This document shows positions 29,325 to 39,861 of a stretch of DNA of 46,948 nucleotides, piece by piece. Location of the stretch: positions 1 to 46,948 of the forward strand of contig JARWMV010000116.1 in assembly GCA_030998015.1 (NCBI GenBank). The letters are read 5' to 3'. This DNA is from Ceratorhiza oryzae-sativae. Taxonomy: Eukaryota > Basidiomycota > Agaricomycetes > Cantharellales > Ceratobasidiaceae. Both the position numbers and the translations under genes were made by a program. A model generated the notes under the pieces. It was not told the DNA's origin, did no database searches, and saw only the letters and a program-made list of their open reading frames with translations. How positions within the stretch are numbered: the stretch's first letter is position 1; every line of letters begins with the position of its first letter.

Positions 29325-29617
29325 CGAATCTCTATTCGACCGGCGGGTAAATTTGATAAAATCCATTTAAATGTTCCCAAGTATGTTTATTCACGTCATA
29401 TTTCAGTAAATGACTATACTCTATAACCTTATCTCTACCCTCTATTGTTTTATATTCTTTACTAATAGCTAATTCATGAATTTTCTCTAAATTAACTTGA
29501 TAGAAATATTTATAACCGAATAGAGGATATTTATTTAAATATTTAAATAATTCTACTCTTGACTCCAATGTATCAGTTCTTACCCCAAAAGCTTTTTCTA
29601 CATAATAAGATCTATCT

Positions 29618-29789
29618 CCGCGCGCGTTAGTTGCTGGTGGGACTTGTCCCACCAACCAACGTGAGCAATCGCAACCGTTTGCGATTGCTAGTGCGCGGCA
29701 TAATATCGATATTTAGCCGCCGGCTGAAAATGACGAACGGTCGTCATTTTCTACGAGGGAATCTTTAGGATTCCCTCTAACGCCGGCGG
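29618..29789 (+). repeat. A element copy 23
   Basis: Exact removal gives KVIV-DRSYYVEKAF on the minus strand, in frame. Confidence 0.94.
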
Positions 29790-30256
29790 ACTATTACTTT
29801 TGTTTTAAATAAATCAGCTATTTCTTCCATTAAAGGAAAAATTGATTCATTTACACTGGGGTCTAATTTTCGAGTATAGATTTGTTTTTGTGTTAGTCTG
29901 AGGTAATACACTAAACCTATTAGCATACCTTTTTCATTTAACTTCCATGTAGAGTAGAAAGAACTATCAGCCTCCAACATACCAGATAACCATGGGGAAT
30001 CTCTTAATGGTGATTAATCTTTTCCTAATAAAGGAATTGATTCATTTCGGTTAAGATTCAACCAAGCAATTAGGCGGTGAAGAGCTTCTATTTTAGGAGT
30101 TCGCATATGACCATTAATTAAATTTACTAATCTCAATAAGATATCTTGTTTTTTAACAACGAATCTACCACTTAAGCCATTAGATCTTGTGGCAATGTAA
30201 CCACCTCCTAAAACAGATTGTATTTTTTTAATAAGGGGAAGATCTCTAATATCAAA

Positions 30257-30503
30257 CCCCCGCTTAGGGTCATCCAGCATTGTATTTATATATAAATACA
30301 TGCTGTTGACCCGAGGGGTTTGGTTATCGAGGCCGCGTTCGCGGCGAGGTATTGCGAGGTACCCTGGAACTTTAAGTTCCAGGGTACCTCGGAATCAGAC
30401 GCCGCGCGCACGCCAGGGCCGCCTTGGCTTGATTATTGACCTTAAGGTCAATATGAGCCAAGCTTGCTTGGCTTAAGCCAGGGCGTTCGCAGGCGTGCAC
30501 GGG
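30257..30503 (-). repeat. B element, TCAAA target duplication
   Basis: TCAAA at 30252-30256 and 30504-30508. Removal with one flank gives YIEIAF-DIRDLPL on the minus strand, matching the LAGLIDADG consensus. Confidence 0.94.
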
Positions 30504-31284
30504 TCAAAAGCTATTTCAATGTAAGGCACATTTTTAGTAGCTTTAGAGTCAACAGCATTTAAGGGGGTATAAATGGAGCCATCGCCTTCAATGAGTCCAG
30601 CTAGGTATGAGCCTAAATGGTTGCTATTATGAATAGAATAATTTTGTTTATTTAAATTTGATATAGGAATTAGAGATAAAAGGATTAAATTATGGGATTC
30701 TGGGTTGATCATATATCCAGAAATTTACTCGCTGGGAGAAATAGTTAGTTAGATAAATGGACTTTGTCTTCATTTTTGATAAAATGTACCATGTAAAGTC
30801 TCTGAAGATTTTATTATGTCAATAATTACAAATCTTGCGAGTGATCCAATTCTAAGTGTTTTTACGATTAACAAAATTGTAACTTAGATTTAACAGACTT
30901 TCTCGCATAGAATGATATTTTAAAGCAATAATCTGGAACTAACAAACTCTCAATAAGCCTGTACAAGCGCCGAATCAATTAGGTAGGCGATAAAGTAGGA
31001 CTTTAGTGGCCCTGCCGGGATTTAACATCACGGGAGAAGAGTTGTGAAGAGCTTTAACTATTGCAGCTGGCATACCACATCTTACCAGCCATAGAGAAAA
31101 GACAAATAGCAAAACGGGAGGGGATTGTTCCTGGGTTATATATTTCGGGGATTCATTATATCCGTTATTCAAGACGTTAATTGAATCAGGAATTTACGGG
31201 TGCGGAGCAGGCAATTCTTGAAGTGATAGAATATATTTATTTTTAAATACAGCATTTGAACGAGCATATTTTAAAATAGTATCT

Positions 31285-31456
31285 CCGCGCGCGTTAGTTG
31301 CTGGTGGGACTTGTCCCACCAACCAACGTGAGCAATCGCAACCGTTTGCGATTGCTAGTGCGCGGCATAATATCGATATTTAGCCGCCGGCTGAAAATGA
31401 CGAACGGTCGTCATTTTCTACGAGGGAATCTTTAGGATTCCCTCTAACGCCGGCGG
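31285..31456 (+). repeat. A element copy 24
   Basis: Flanks AAATAGT...ACTATTT are inverted repeats four bases from the element. Removal plus one base restores HLNS-DTILKYARS. Confidence 0.95.
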
Positions 31457-31904
31457 ACTATTTAAATGTCTAGCTGCAACTCTTGAAGAAATAAAAGTTT
31501 GAATTAATATAAAATCAATAGAATATAAAAAAACAGTTTTACCATTGGCCCTTTGAGAAGCATCTGCTACTAATTTTCGTCGGTCTTCTGTCCAACTGGC
31601 ACTGATTTTTGCAATGACCTCCCAATGCGTTACCAAGCCTGTAAGGCCAACGTATTGGGAGGGCCATTACCCCCCCAAACAATGCAGCATAGCTGCATCA
31701 GTTTGGGGGGTCAATTGTTTCAAGAGCGAGTTTCGTACCTGTTCTTGCCTCTCTAATTTTATCTTTAGCCTCTTCAGAGTGTTTAAATTCTAAGGGATTC
31801 CCAAAGTTGGGGTGGCTAGAACCTTTTTTACTTTCACTCATTTTTTCAATAGCTTCAGTTGAGTGTTTGTAACCTGAAAGGTTACCTGCTGTTTTAAGAA
31901 TATT

Positions 31905-32069
31905 ACCCGTGCACGCCTGCGAACGCCTTGGCTTGCCAAGGCGGCCCTGGCGTGCGCGCGGCTCGCCGCGAACGCGGCCTCGTTAACAATGCCCACGGGT
32001 CGTTGACCCTCCGCTTTAGCGGCTGAAATCTTGGGTTACACCTAAGATTTTAGCCGATAGAGCGGGGGC
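31905..32069 (+). repeat. B-D part of a B-D-A composite
   Basis: Abuts A copy 25. AATAT is found at both ends of the whole block, but protein continuity suggests exact removal without losing a flank. Confidence 0.88.
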
Positions 32070-32241
32070 CCGCGCGCGTTAGTTGCTGGTGGGACTTGTC
32101 CCACCAACCAACGTGAGCAATCGCAACCGTTTGCGATTGCTAGTGCGCGGCATAATATCGATATTTAGCCGCCGGCTGAAAATGACGAACGGTCGTCATT
32201 TTCTACGAGGGAATCTTTAGGATTCCCTCTAACGCCGGCGG
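32070..32241 (+). repeat. A element copy 25, composite member
   Basis: Follows PEY of the GIY-YIG gene on the minus strand. Confidence 0.95.
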
Positions 32242-32628
32242 ATATTCCGGAACTAATGAATCCATGTAATGTTGCTCTCTCATAAGGAGCAATTTACTAT
32301 TATCTTTAATAGATAAAGAATCGTCAAAAATTATATACTCTAAAATTTCTAATGAAAAATTAGAGTGACCATATTTTAGAAGGGCTTTGGCGATAATCGT
32401 ATTTGTTTTTTTTAAGTTAGATGGGTGATAATAGTTTAACATTCTTCGATCCAATTTCATACTTGAACCAATATAAGAATTACCATTAATATTGTTAACC
32501 CATCGATAAATTCCCATTTTCCCTTTATTTTCGGCTAAAATTTCTTTTCTCGATGACTGAGAATCAGAATAGATTCTTACTGGAATAATCGCAGCAATTA
32601 GAATCTCTTCTGGTATGACTAAATTGTT

Positions 32629-33215
32629 ACCAGCCATGGAAAACAAGCAGACGGCAAAACTTAAACTTAACACAGGTTGGTTGAAAAATTGTCCTTTAAG
32701 ATCCGAAATTAGCTCAATGTCTGAGGTATTTTGTAAATTTACAGTATTTGATTTATTTTTATCTTGAGCTTTAGCCCCAAATATAACATACCCAAAGGCT
32801 AATAAAATAAAGAATGTATTAACATTAGTTAATGAATATTGAACAAGATAGAATAAAAATGATTCTAATGATTGTTCTGTGTTTATAGCCAAAGATAGAA
32901 GTAAGAACCCTACGTGAGAGATAGTACTATAAGCTAACAATCTTTTAATTTTATGTTGAGCTAGCCCAACAACTGTACCTATGATTAGTGAAAGAACTGA
33001 ACATATTAATAGTAAATTTTTAAACACATAGAAATCTGCACCATGTGTGGCGCCTAAATCTGTTATAAATGCAGGCACTGATGCCTCAATTATAGGTAAA
33101 CTTGCGATTATGGATCCACTTTGTAAATCTAATAAGAAAATTAAAATAGTAATTTTAGGCATAACTGTTAACCAAGTTGTAACTATTGTAGGTACATCAT
33201 TATACACGTCAGGAG
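32629..33215 (-). CDS. nad2: nad2 exon 2
   Basis: Starts (S)[20 protein letters not shown] and ends [11 protein letters not shown]. It carries the proton-channel helices of Nad2, including the conserved MPK lysine and the [15 protein letters not shown] segment. The first base is set so that exon 1 TGG-T plus CT gives Trp-Ser, and the preceding intron ends in G. The end follows GGT. An insertion-like polar stretch ([19 protein letters not shown]) sits before SLSFAVCLF. No elements. Confidence 0.95.
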
Positions 33216-33702
33216 CATCCTAAGTTCGAATATTTAATGCAGTGAATAATAAAGAGGGGGTTAGTTGTTAAAGATAATGAATTTTAATCTACAAACCTAT
33301 TTTATGTCGCATCATAGGTGGCATGTGCGGCGCTAATAAGTTTCCAAAAACACCCCCAAACATGTGCAGCTACGCTGCATTGTTTGGGGGTGGTTTTGGA
33401 AAAACTTGGTTTTGGAAAAACTTGGTTTTGGAAAAACTTGGTTTTGGAAAAACTACCTTTACGGTGGTTTTGGGCCCTACGGGCTGTAAATCAGGTATTG
33501 AATAAGCGGGAATTATAATTCTGTAAACAGTTCCTCCTGTTTTTTGACTTGACTTGTAGCATTTTAAATTAAACTTATTATTTAAACCTTCAACTAAAAG
33601 TTCAATTTCTGCTAATGAGAAAGAATCCGTACATAATACGGTATATTTGCAAGATTTATTCCAGCTACCGTCATCAGCTATTCAGTAAGCTAAAGCCAAA
33701 GG

Positions 33703-33810
33703 CCTCCCAATGCGTTACCAAGCCTGTAAGGCACGCCCTACGGGCCAACGTATTGGGAGAGCCTTTACCCCCCCCAAACAATGCAGCATAGCTGCATCAG
33801 TTTGGGGGGT
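33703..33810 (-). repeat. C-type unit with CAAAGG target duplication
   Basis: CAAAGG at 33697-33702 and 33811-33816. 108 bp: a CCTCCCAATGCG...CGTATTGGGAG hairpin plus a C hairpin. Removal with one flank joins ELLTPL to ALAY. Confidence 0.92.
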
Positions 33811-33949
33811 CAAAGGTGTCAATAATTCCCCTATAGTGCTAGGAACTACCTTTTTGTTTGATATATAAAATAACCCATATAACTCGTTAAAGCAAGGCAA
33901 CGTATATGTGCTAAAAAGGATAGAACTATATATTTTACCAGTTTTATAA

Positions 33950-34405
33950 CCCTCGAGAATCGATGTAGATTTGCCTTCGCAAATCATCGATTCTCGGCGA
34001 GGTATTGCGAGGTACCCTGGAACTTTAAGTTCCAGGGTACCTCGGAATCAGACGCCGGCCGCGCTGGGACGCCCGAAAAGGTGACCCGTGCACGCCTGCG
34101 AACGCCTTGGCTTCCCCCCCCGTCACAGGTGGGAAGGGTGAATACCCTCCCACCTGTGATGGGGGGGAAGCCAAGGCGGCCCTGGCGTGCGCGCGCTCGC
34201 CGCTTCGCGGCCTCGATAACCACACCCACGGGGCGCAGCCCTAGTGCCCCCCAAACATGTGCAGCTACGCTGCATTGTTTGGGGGGCATCCACCCCCCAA
34301 ATGAAGCAATTACGGGGCCTCTAAAATAGCTTTGCTATTTTAAGTGGCCCCTAATTGCATCATTGGGGGTCTACGGGCATCCATTCGGGCGTCCCAGCGC
34401 GACGG
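33950..34405. repeat. Hairpin cluster in the nad2-i1 HE gene
   Basis: F-type, GGTACC, B-type (34083-34232, with a CCCACCTGTGA...TCACAGGTGGG hairpin in its middle), C-type and E-type units in series. A CTAAAATAGC...GCTATTTTAA hairpin lies near 34319-34342. Confidence 0.8.
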
Positions 34406-35040
34406 TAAGGTAAGCTTTTAGCAATTTTAGGGGCGCTTGGGCAATAGCTTTCGAATAAATCGTACAAATGAAGAAGATAAGCTTCATGAACAAGACCTTG
34501 TTTAAAAACAAATCTGGCTTTCCCGTACCGGAATCGGCCAAGAAGATCTCCCAGAAGTAAACCAACAAGAATTTCTTTCATATCACTAGGAAGTGAAAAA
34601 GCTTCTTGTTCTTTCTTAGTCAATCTTCGTGGTTTGATTGGCAGCATAGAAGAAAGTAAAAGCTGATACATTGTAATTTCATTAAATAGCTCACTAAAGA
34701 CACTAAAATTGAAATCAATTAACAGAATATAAATCACCACTAATCCAATAAAATGGAGTATTAATAATAATTGTAACATAATTGGAAATTGTTTAAGTAA
34801 TAATTCTTTGCCTTAAGACAAAACAAAATAAATTTTTATTTATATTTAAATTTGGCACTTTTCAAAGTACCAAGAGAGAAAAGAACAAGAAACAAATCTT
34901 GGAGGGATTCGATTAGCTACCTTGCAGACAAGGTTGACCGAATTAGACTACTAAAAATTGATGTTACCATCTCTTTTAGTCATTTTGGGCACCCTAAAAT
35001 TTGTGGTTATTACTTAGACTAACAATTTTCTATTACATAC

Positions 35041-35225
35041 CGTCGCGTTGGGACCGCCCGAATGGTTTCCAAAAACACCTCCAAACATGTGCAGCTACGC
35101 TGCATTGTTTGGGGGTGGTTTTGGAGGTATAAAGCGCATTTCGGGCGTCCCCAGCGCGGCCGGCGCGGCCGAGAGTGCATGATTTGGTGTCCCATTGATG
35201 GGACGCCAAATCTACATGCATTCTC
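35041..35225. repeat. E-type plus F-type hairpin pair
   Basis: E (CGTCGCGTTGGGACCGCCCG... to CGGGCGTCCCCAGCGCG) containing a C hairpin, followed by AGAGTGCATGATTTGG... and its inverted arm. Confidence 0.82.
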
Positions 35226-35428
35226 GAGTGAGAGTTAAATACTCCCCTTGATTATTTTTCGAACATAGGTGGACTTTATCTTAATTTATTTACATAAATT
35301 TTTTACGTGAAGTCTCTGAGGGACGCTAAATTATTGCAGCCCTGCTGATTAACTCCAAGTAAGTGGTAAACTGATTGGAGTACTTCCAGCATATAGTAAA
35401 ATTTCTCTGTCGACCAGAGGGCCTTAAG

Positions 35429-36083
35429 ACCAGTTATGGAATGGTGCAGCAGCAACTTTAAATAAGAATCCAACACCTGTTAATACTAAACCTAATACAA
35501 TACCTTGTACTAAGTTGTGTCCTTCAGATACAGAAATTAAAGTAAAAATATTTTCTAAGTTAGTTAAACCTGTGTAAGTATAAATTAGACCGCTCCCTAA
35601 TAAAATTAAACATGATGATAAACCACCAAGTAAAAAATATTTTAATCCGGCTGAAGTAGCTGATTCGGAGTCTCTATAGATACTTGCTAAAACATAAACA
35701 GCAAAAGATTGCAATTCAATACTTAAATACATTGAAATAAGATCACCACTGGAAATTAGTAAAGAACCCCCTAAAACAGTAAACAATATCACTAAAGAAT
35801 ACTCTTTAATTTGAGATGGTTCAGAAGGTGACCAGGGCATAAGAATTATAGCACCGAGTATATAAAATAATATTTCGATGCTTTGACTTATTAAAGTCAC
35901 ATGGAATAGACCACTAAAGATACCTACACCAGATCCAATTGACTGAATATAAACGACATTAAATGACAATGCCGCGGCATAAAATAAAGCTATAGATGCT
36001 ATTCGATTTAATAATAAAGGAGATATTCGAAGAGAAGGTAGCGCAATGGCTATTATATAAGTTAGAATACAAGCAAAAAGCAT
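35429..36083 (-). CDS. nad2: nad2 exon 1
   Basis: ATG 36083, [16 protein letters not shown], with [55 protein letters not shown] and [14 protein letters not shown], all strongly conserved in Nad2, a proton-pumping antiporter-like subunit of complex I. The key ELQ glutamate and the GLKYFLLG lysine are present. The exon ends TGG-T, completed to Ser by exon 2. No elements interrupt it. Confidence 0.96.
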
Positions 36084-36128
36084 TAACCGTCGAGATTACC
36101 AAGCCTAGAAATCATAACTAATTCCAAC

Positions 36129-36222
36129 TCTCTGATCGCGCCTTTAGGCGCGGCCTAAGCGCTGAGGACTCCTAAATTGGGGGTGATTTGCGCAGGCAAA
36201 TCTACACCCCCAATTTGGGGTT
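36129..36222. repeat. H-type hairpin pair, inverted copy
   Basis: Between nad2 and rps3; see the unit at 24885. Confidence 0.8.
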
Positions 36223-36229
36223 ATGATCG

Positions 36230-37060
36230 ACTAAAATAAAAGGCTCGCACTGGCAGTCTCTCAGGAGACACCGACACAGGCTGCTATAGGGTTGCTACCT
36301 GTGGCGGGATAGCCTAGCCATCCATTCCGTAGAGGTAAAGAGATTGGTCAGGTAACAGCCACACTCAATCATTGTGGCTGGGTGGGGAGGGGTTGAAGGT
36401 TTGATTGTTCTTATTTTAAATGGTTTTTAAAGACAGCTAATATTACCGTCGACCCTTTCCCATAATGGATGGAAATGGACCCCCAATGATTGCAATGCGC
36501 GCCACAAAACTTGTGGCGCCATTGACCCCCCACTTGGGGGGGCACTAGGGCCCAAAACCACCGTAAAGGTGCATTTCGGGCGTCCCCAGCGCGGCCGGCG
36601 TCTGATTCCGAGGTACCCTGGAACTTAAAGTTCCAGGGTACCTCGCAATACCTCGCCGAGAATCGAATGATTTGCGAAGGCAAATCTACATCGATTCTCG
36701 AGGGTGATTAAACTCTGTTCTAATCCTACGATTTATTCCACCAGCTACTCAGGGGCTGCCCCTGTCGTGGCTTACATTAATACATGCTACGACAGTGAAA
36801 GCAAGAAAAAAACTTTTAGTAGAAGTTAGCCTCGTAACTAAGATTAAATCCAAGTACCTAATATGATCCCCTATTCAACGGCCTCCCAATGCGTTACCAA
36901 GCCTGTAAGGCACGCCCTACGGGCCAGCGTATTGGGAGTGCCATTACCCCCCCAAACAATGCAGCATAGCTGCATCAGTTTGGGGGGTCAACGGTTGTTG
37001 TGTAGCACACGCCACCATCCGAAAGGGGAGAGGCTTGAATTTTTATTTCTTATATTTATT
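36230..37060. other. nad2-rps3 spacer, no gene recognised
   Basis: Contains a GC-rich stretch (about 36240-36395) with several complementary segments (GGCTGCTATAGGGTTGC..., ACAGCCACACTC...GTGGCTG) that could be a structured RNA, an E/F cluster (36545-36706) and a C unit. I cannot assign the structured stretch to a family. Confidence 0.5.
36882..36988 (-). repeat. C-type unit with CAACGG target duplication
   Basis: CAACGG at 36876-36881 and 36989-36994; intergenic, so the duplication is seen without protein constraint. Confidence 0.92.
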
Positions 37061-37225
37061 ACCCGTGCACGCCTGCGAACGCCTTGGCTTGCCAAGGCGG
37101 CCCTGGCGTGCGCGCGGCTCGCCGCGAACGCGGCCTCGTTAACAATGCCCACGGGTCGTTGACCCTCCGCTTTAGCGGCTGAAATCTTGGGTTACACCTA
37201 AGATTTTAGCCGATAGAGCGGGGGC
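37061..37225 (+). repeat. B-D part of a B-D-A composite
   Basis: Abuts A copy 26; ATATTTA occurs just outside both ends of the whole block. Confidence 0.88.
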
Positions 37226-37397
37226 CCGCGCGCGTTAGTTGCTGGTGGGACTTGTCCCACCAACCAACGTGAGCAATCGCAACCGTTTGCGATTGCTAGT
37301 GCGCGGCATAATATCGATATTTAGCCGCCGGCTGAAAATGACGAACGGTCGTCATTTTCTACGAGGGAATCTTTAGGATTCCCTCTAACGCCGGCGG
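37226..37397 (+). repeat. A element copy 26, composite member
   Basis: Ends about 180 bases beyond the rps3 stop codon. Confidence 0.94.
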
Positions 37398-37578
37398 ATA
37401 TTTAAGGCTGTAATTTAAATTAGATCGAAATTTGGGCTGACCGGGCCCTCTCCGGACTCCAATCCTCGCGTGCGTTCAGCGCTTAGGCCGCGCCTAAAGG
37501 CGCGATCAAAGAGCGCTGCCCAAGGGTCACGGTCGGGTTAGGAGCCCTTCAGGGCTGAAGCCAAAAACTTATTATGGG

Positions 37579-37719
37579 CTAGTTAGTTACTTTATGAGAA
37601 AGCCATACTTTAACTGAATAAGTACCTAATTTATTTTTAGCAGTAAATGTTGAGCAATCACTTAGGTTGTTATATCCTTTTGCGAATCCTCCTCTTTCAA
37701 CAAAAGTCACCGTATTTTT
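37579..37719 (-). CDS. rps3: rps3 exon 3 (C-terminal exon)
   Basis: Codes KNTVTFVERGGFAKGYNNLS, FTAKNKLGTYSVKVWLSHKV and TN, ending TAA. This matches the C-terminal KRGA(F/Y)-type ending of fungal mitochondrial ribosomal protein S3. The start after the G at 37720 keeps the phase of exon 2 and continues ...TQNIVP-KNTVTF. The three exons (540, 396 and 141 bases) make 358 residues. Confidence 0.87.
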   Translation of the reverse strand, partial: KNTVTFVERGGFAKGYNNLSDCSTFTAKNKLGTYSVKVWLSHKVTN

Positions 37720-38267
37720 CATGGCGTTCAAATTTATCATACAGTTGAACAAAGATATTAATCCAAAAATGTTTCCAAAAACACCCCCAAACATGTGCAG
37801 CTACGCTGCATTGTTTGGGGGTGGTTTTGGATCCTTCCATTTCATCCTAAGATTGGCTGTGGGTTATTAGAACAAAATCAAAAAATTAGCAAGTTTAAAA
37901 TTAATAATTACCATTCTCTGTTTCGATTCATACCTGATTTTAATTTTAAGATTTCATTGAAACCTTCAGGACTTCGATGCTTCTTACTTTTAATAATGTC
38001 AGCTGCTTTTTTAAAATCAATAAAGTCTAAGCTTTTAATTCCGACTATTCCATACTTTTCGAAAAATGGTATTATTAAATTAACAACATCTAAAAATTTA
38101 GTAATTTGTATACCGACGGGAGATTGACGTCTGCCCCCCAAACATCAATCCTTGACATTTCCTAAGGAATTGTCAAGGAATAGCAGTTTGGGGGGTCGAC
38201 GGTTTCACCTGAAATGTAATAACTCTTAGAAATAGTTACTACTGAAGGATCTACCAATTCAGTATGA

Positions 38268-38476
38268 CCCGTGCACGCCTGCGAACGCCTTGGCTTGCCA
38301 AGGCGGCCCTGGCGTGCGCGCGGCTCGCCGCGAACGCGGCCTCGTTAACAATGCCCACGGGTCGTTGACCCTCCGCTTTATTACCCCTGCCAAGACGTGC
38401 GCTAAAGCGCAGTTCTCTAGGCAGGGCGGCTGAAATCTTGGGTTACACCTAAGATTTTAGCCGATAGAGCGGGGGC
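38268..38476 (+). repeat. B-D part of a B-D-A composite
   Basis: Abuts A copy 27; splits FLK from TELVDPSVV in the rps3-i2 HE gene. Confidence 0.88.
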
Positions 38477-38648
38477 CCGCGCGCGTTAGTTGCTGGTGGG
38501 ACTTGTCCCACCAACCAACGTGAGCAATCGCAACCGTTTGCGATTGCTAGTGCGCGGCATAATATCGATATTTAGCCGCCGGCTGAAAATGACGAACGGT
38601 CGTCATTTTCTACGAGGGAATCTTTAGGATTCCCTCTAACGCCGGCGG
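38477..38648 (+). repeat. A element copy 27, composite member
   Basis: Right part of the composite; the HE frame resumes directly after it on the minus strand side. Confidence 0.94.
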
Positions 38649-38959
38649 GACTTTAAGAAAAGAGCTATCCCTTCAATAAGGTCCTTCTCTCTAATATTTA
38701 AAATTATGCTAAATTTCAACCTTACGTTATCGACCGCATTAGCAACCGAATTAGATGGGCTAGTAATAATTTGGAAGGAGCTTTCACCACTGGCAAATCC
38801 AGCCAGCCAATTTGGGTCACTGATACCTTTAAAAACATAATTAGGTCTATTAACAGGAACAATATTTGGGAAAGCTTTTTTCAAGCTATCGGAAAGACCC
38901 CAGTTTAGAGAACTTCTTAAAGCTACTAAACTTAACATACCTTCCGATGTCAAATGTTT

Positions 38960-39131
38960 CCGCGCGCGTTAGTTGCTGGTGGGACTTGTCCCACCAACCA
39001 ACGTGAGCAATCGCAACCGTTTGCGATTGCTAGTGCGCGGCATAATATCGATATTTAGCCGCCGGCTGAAAATGACGAACGGTCGTCATTTTCTACGAGG
39101 GAATCTTTAGGATTCCCTCTAACGCCGGCGG
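38960..39131 (+). repeat. A element copy 28
   Basis: Joined directly to the B element at 39132, here in order A-B without D. Confidence 0.94.
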
Positions 39132-39382
39132 GACCCGTGCACGCCTGCGAACGCCTTGGCTTAAGCCAAGCAAGCTTGGCTCATATTGACCTTAAGGTCA
39201 ATAATCAAGCCAAGGCGGCCCTGGCGTGCGCGCGGCGTCTGATTCCGAGGTACCCTGGAACTGAAAGTTCCAGGGTACCTCGCAATACCTCGCCGCGAAC
39301 GCGGCCTCGATAACCATACCCACGGGTCAACAGCATGTATTTATATATAAATACAATGCTGGTTGACCCTAAGCGGGGGGTA
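39132..39382 (+). repeat. B element fused to A copy 28
   Basis: Full-length B with TATATATA hairpin; right flank TATGA, left flank is the A element. Confidence 0.9.
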
Positions 39383-39608
39383 TGATTTCAAAACATTGTT
39401 TAAATATTAAAAAGTCAATTGACTTGGCTGAAATAAGTGGATATTTGTCAAAATGATCAACAATTACTTGCAATCCTTTAACAGACGTCACAGAAAACAT
39501 CGCCAAGCCATTTTTAGATGTTCTGATTGTACCTACACCTAATGTGTATCTCAATTTTTCTAATAAAGCCATATCCTTAATATGTAAATTCATTGAAAAA
39601 CTTATTGA

Positions 39609-39861
39609 CCCGTGCACGCCTGCGAACGCCCTGGCTTAAGCCAAGCAAGCTTGGCTCATATTGACCTTAAGGTCAATAATCAAGCCAAGGCGGCCCTGGC
39701 GTGCGCGCGGCGTCTGATTCCGAGGTACCCTGGAACTGAAAGTTCCAGGGTACCTCGCAATACCTCGCCGCGAACGCGGCCTCGATAACCAAACCCCTCG
39801 GGTCTACGCGCATCGGCTGAAATCTTGGGTTACACCTAAGATTTTAGCCGATAAGCGGGGT
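39609..39861 (+). repeat. B element with D tail, ATTGA target duplication
   Basis: ATTGA at 39604-39608 and 39862-39866. Removal with one flank restores WKVS-ISFSMN on the minus strand. Confidence 0.92.

Larger units (their letters stand above)
29342..30712 (-). pseudogene. LAGLIDADG homing endonuclease in nad2-i2, interrupted
   Basis: Two-motif LAGLIDADG protein: SYLAGLIEGDGS, IEIAFDIRDLPLIKKIQSVL, GGYIATRSNG, IEALHRLIAWLN, second motif SGMLEADSSFYSTW, then VRTDTLESRVELFKYLNKYP and C-terminal [10 protein letters not shown]. Interruptions: B (30257-30503), A (29618-29789) and an in-frame TAA at 30014-30016 in GKD-SPLRDSPWL, where Asn is usual. Removing B with one TCAAA and A exactly restores the frame at both sites; the TAA remains. 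Confidence 0.87.
29325..32628 (-). other. Group I intron nad2-i2 with GIY-YIG and LAGLIDADG genes
   Basis: Between FSMAG and VPPLLGFF codons. On the minus strand a core with CTTCAGAGACTTTACATGG and AAGACAAAGTCC lies near 30740-30820, between the two HE genes. The GIY-YIG gene is in frame with exon 2; the LAGLIDADG gene starts about 70 bases after the core. It may be one composite intron or a fused pair. Confidence 0.82.
31194..32628 (-). pseudogene. GIY-YIG homing endonuclease in nad2-i2, in frame with exon 2, interrupted
   Basis: Continues the nad2 exon 2 frame with [19 protein letters not shown], then MGIYRWVNN and [17 protein letters not shown] (about 32520-32420), [17 protein letters not shown], the tail [98 protein letters not shown] and LQELPAPHP. 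These are GIY-YIG plus NUMOD modules. Interrupted by the A-D-B composite (31905-32241), a C-type unit (31620-31712) and A (31285-31456). Exact removal of the composite gives PEY-NILKTAG in frame. Confidence 0.87.
33490..34779 (-). pseudogene. LAGLIDADG homing endonuclease in nad2-i1, interrupted, with an in-frame TGA
   Basis: LAGLIDADG_2-type: hydrophobic N-terminus LQLLLILHFIGLVVIYILL, MKEILVGLLLGDL (about 34585-34550), HEAYLLHLYDLFESYCPSAP, LPCFNELYGLFYISNKK, ELLTPL, LAY-TGA-IADDGSW, VLCTDSFSLAEIELL and YRIIIPAYSIPDL. The TGA (33682-33684) is at the Trp of the LAYWLADDGS motif. Interrupted by E/B/C/F hairpins (33950-34405) and a C unit (33703-33810) flanked by CAAAGG on both sides. Confidence 0.85.
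33216..35428 (-). other. Group I intron nad2-i1
   Basis: Between HNWS and SPDVYND codons. Core just after exon 1 on the minus strand: ACTATATGCTGGAAGTACTC, AATCAGCAGGGCTGC, CCCTCAGAGACTTCACG and GATAAAGTCCACC (about 35396-35255). The LAGLIDADG gene follows. Confidence 0.84.

Noticed and set aside
31905..32241. AATAT at both ends as a target duplication of the B-D-A block
   Set aside because: Removing one AATAT would break the GIY-YIG frame, while exact removal gives the family sequence; the match is probably chance in AT-rich DNA.
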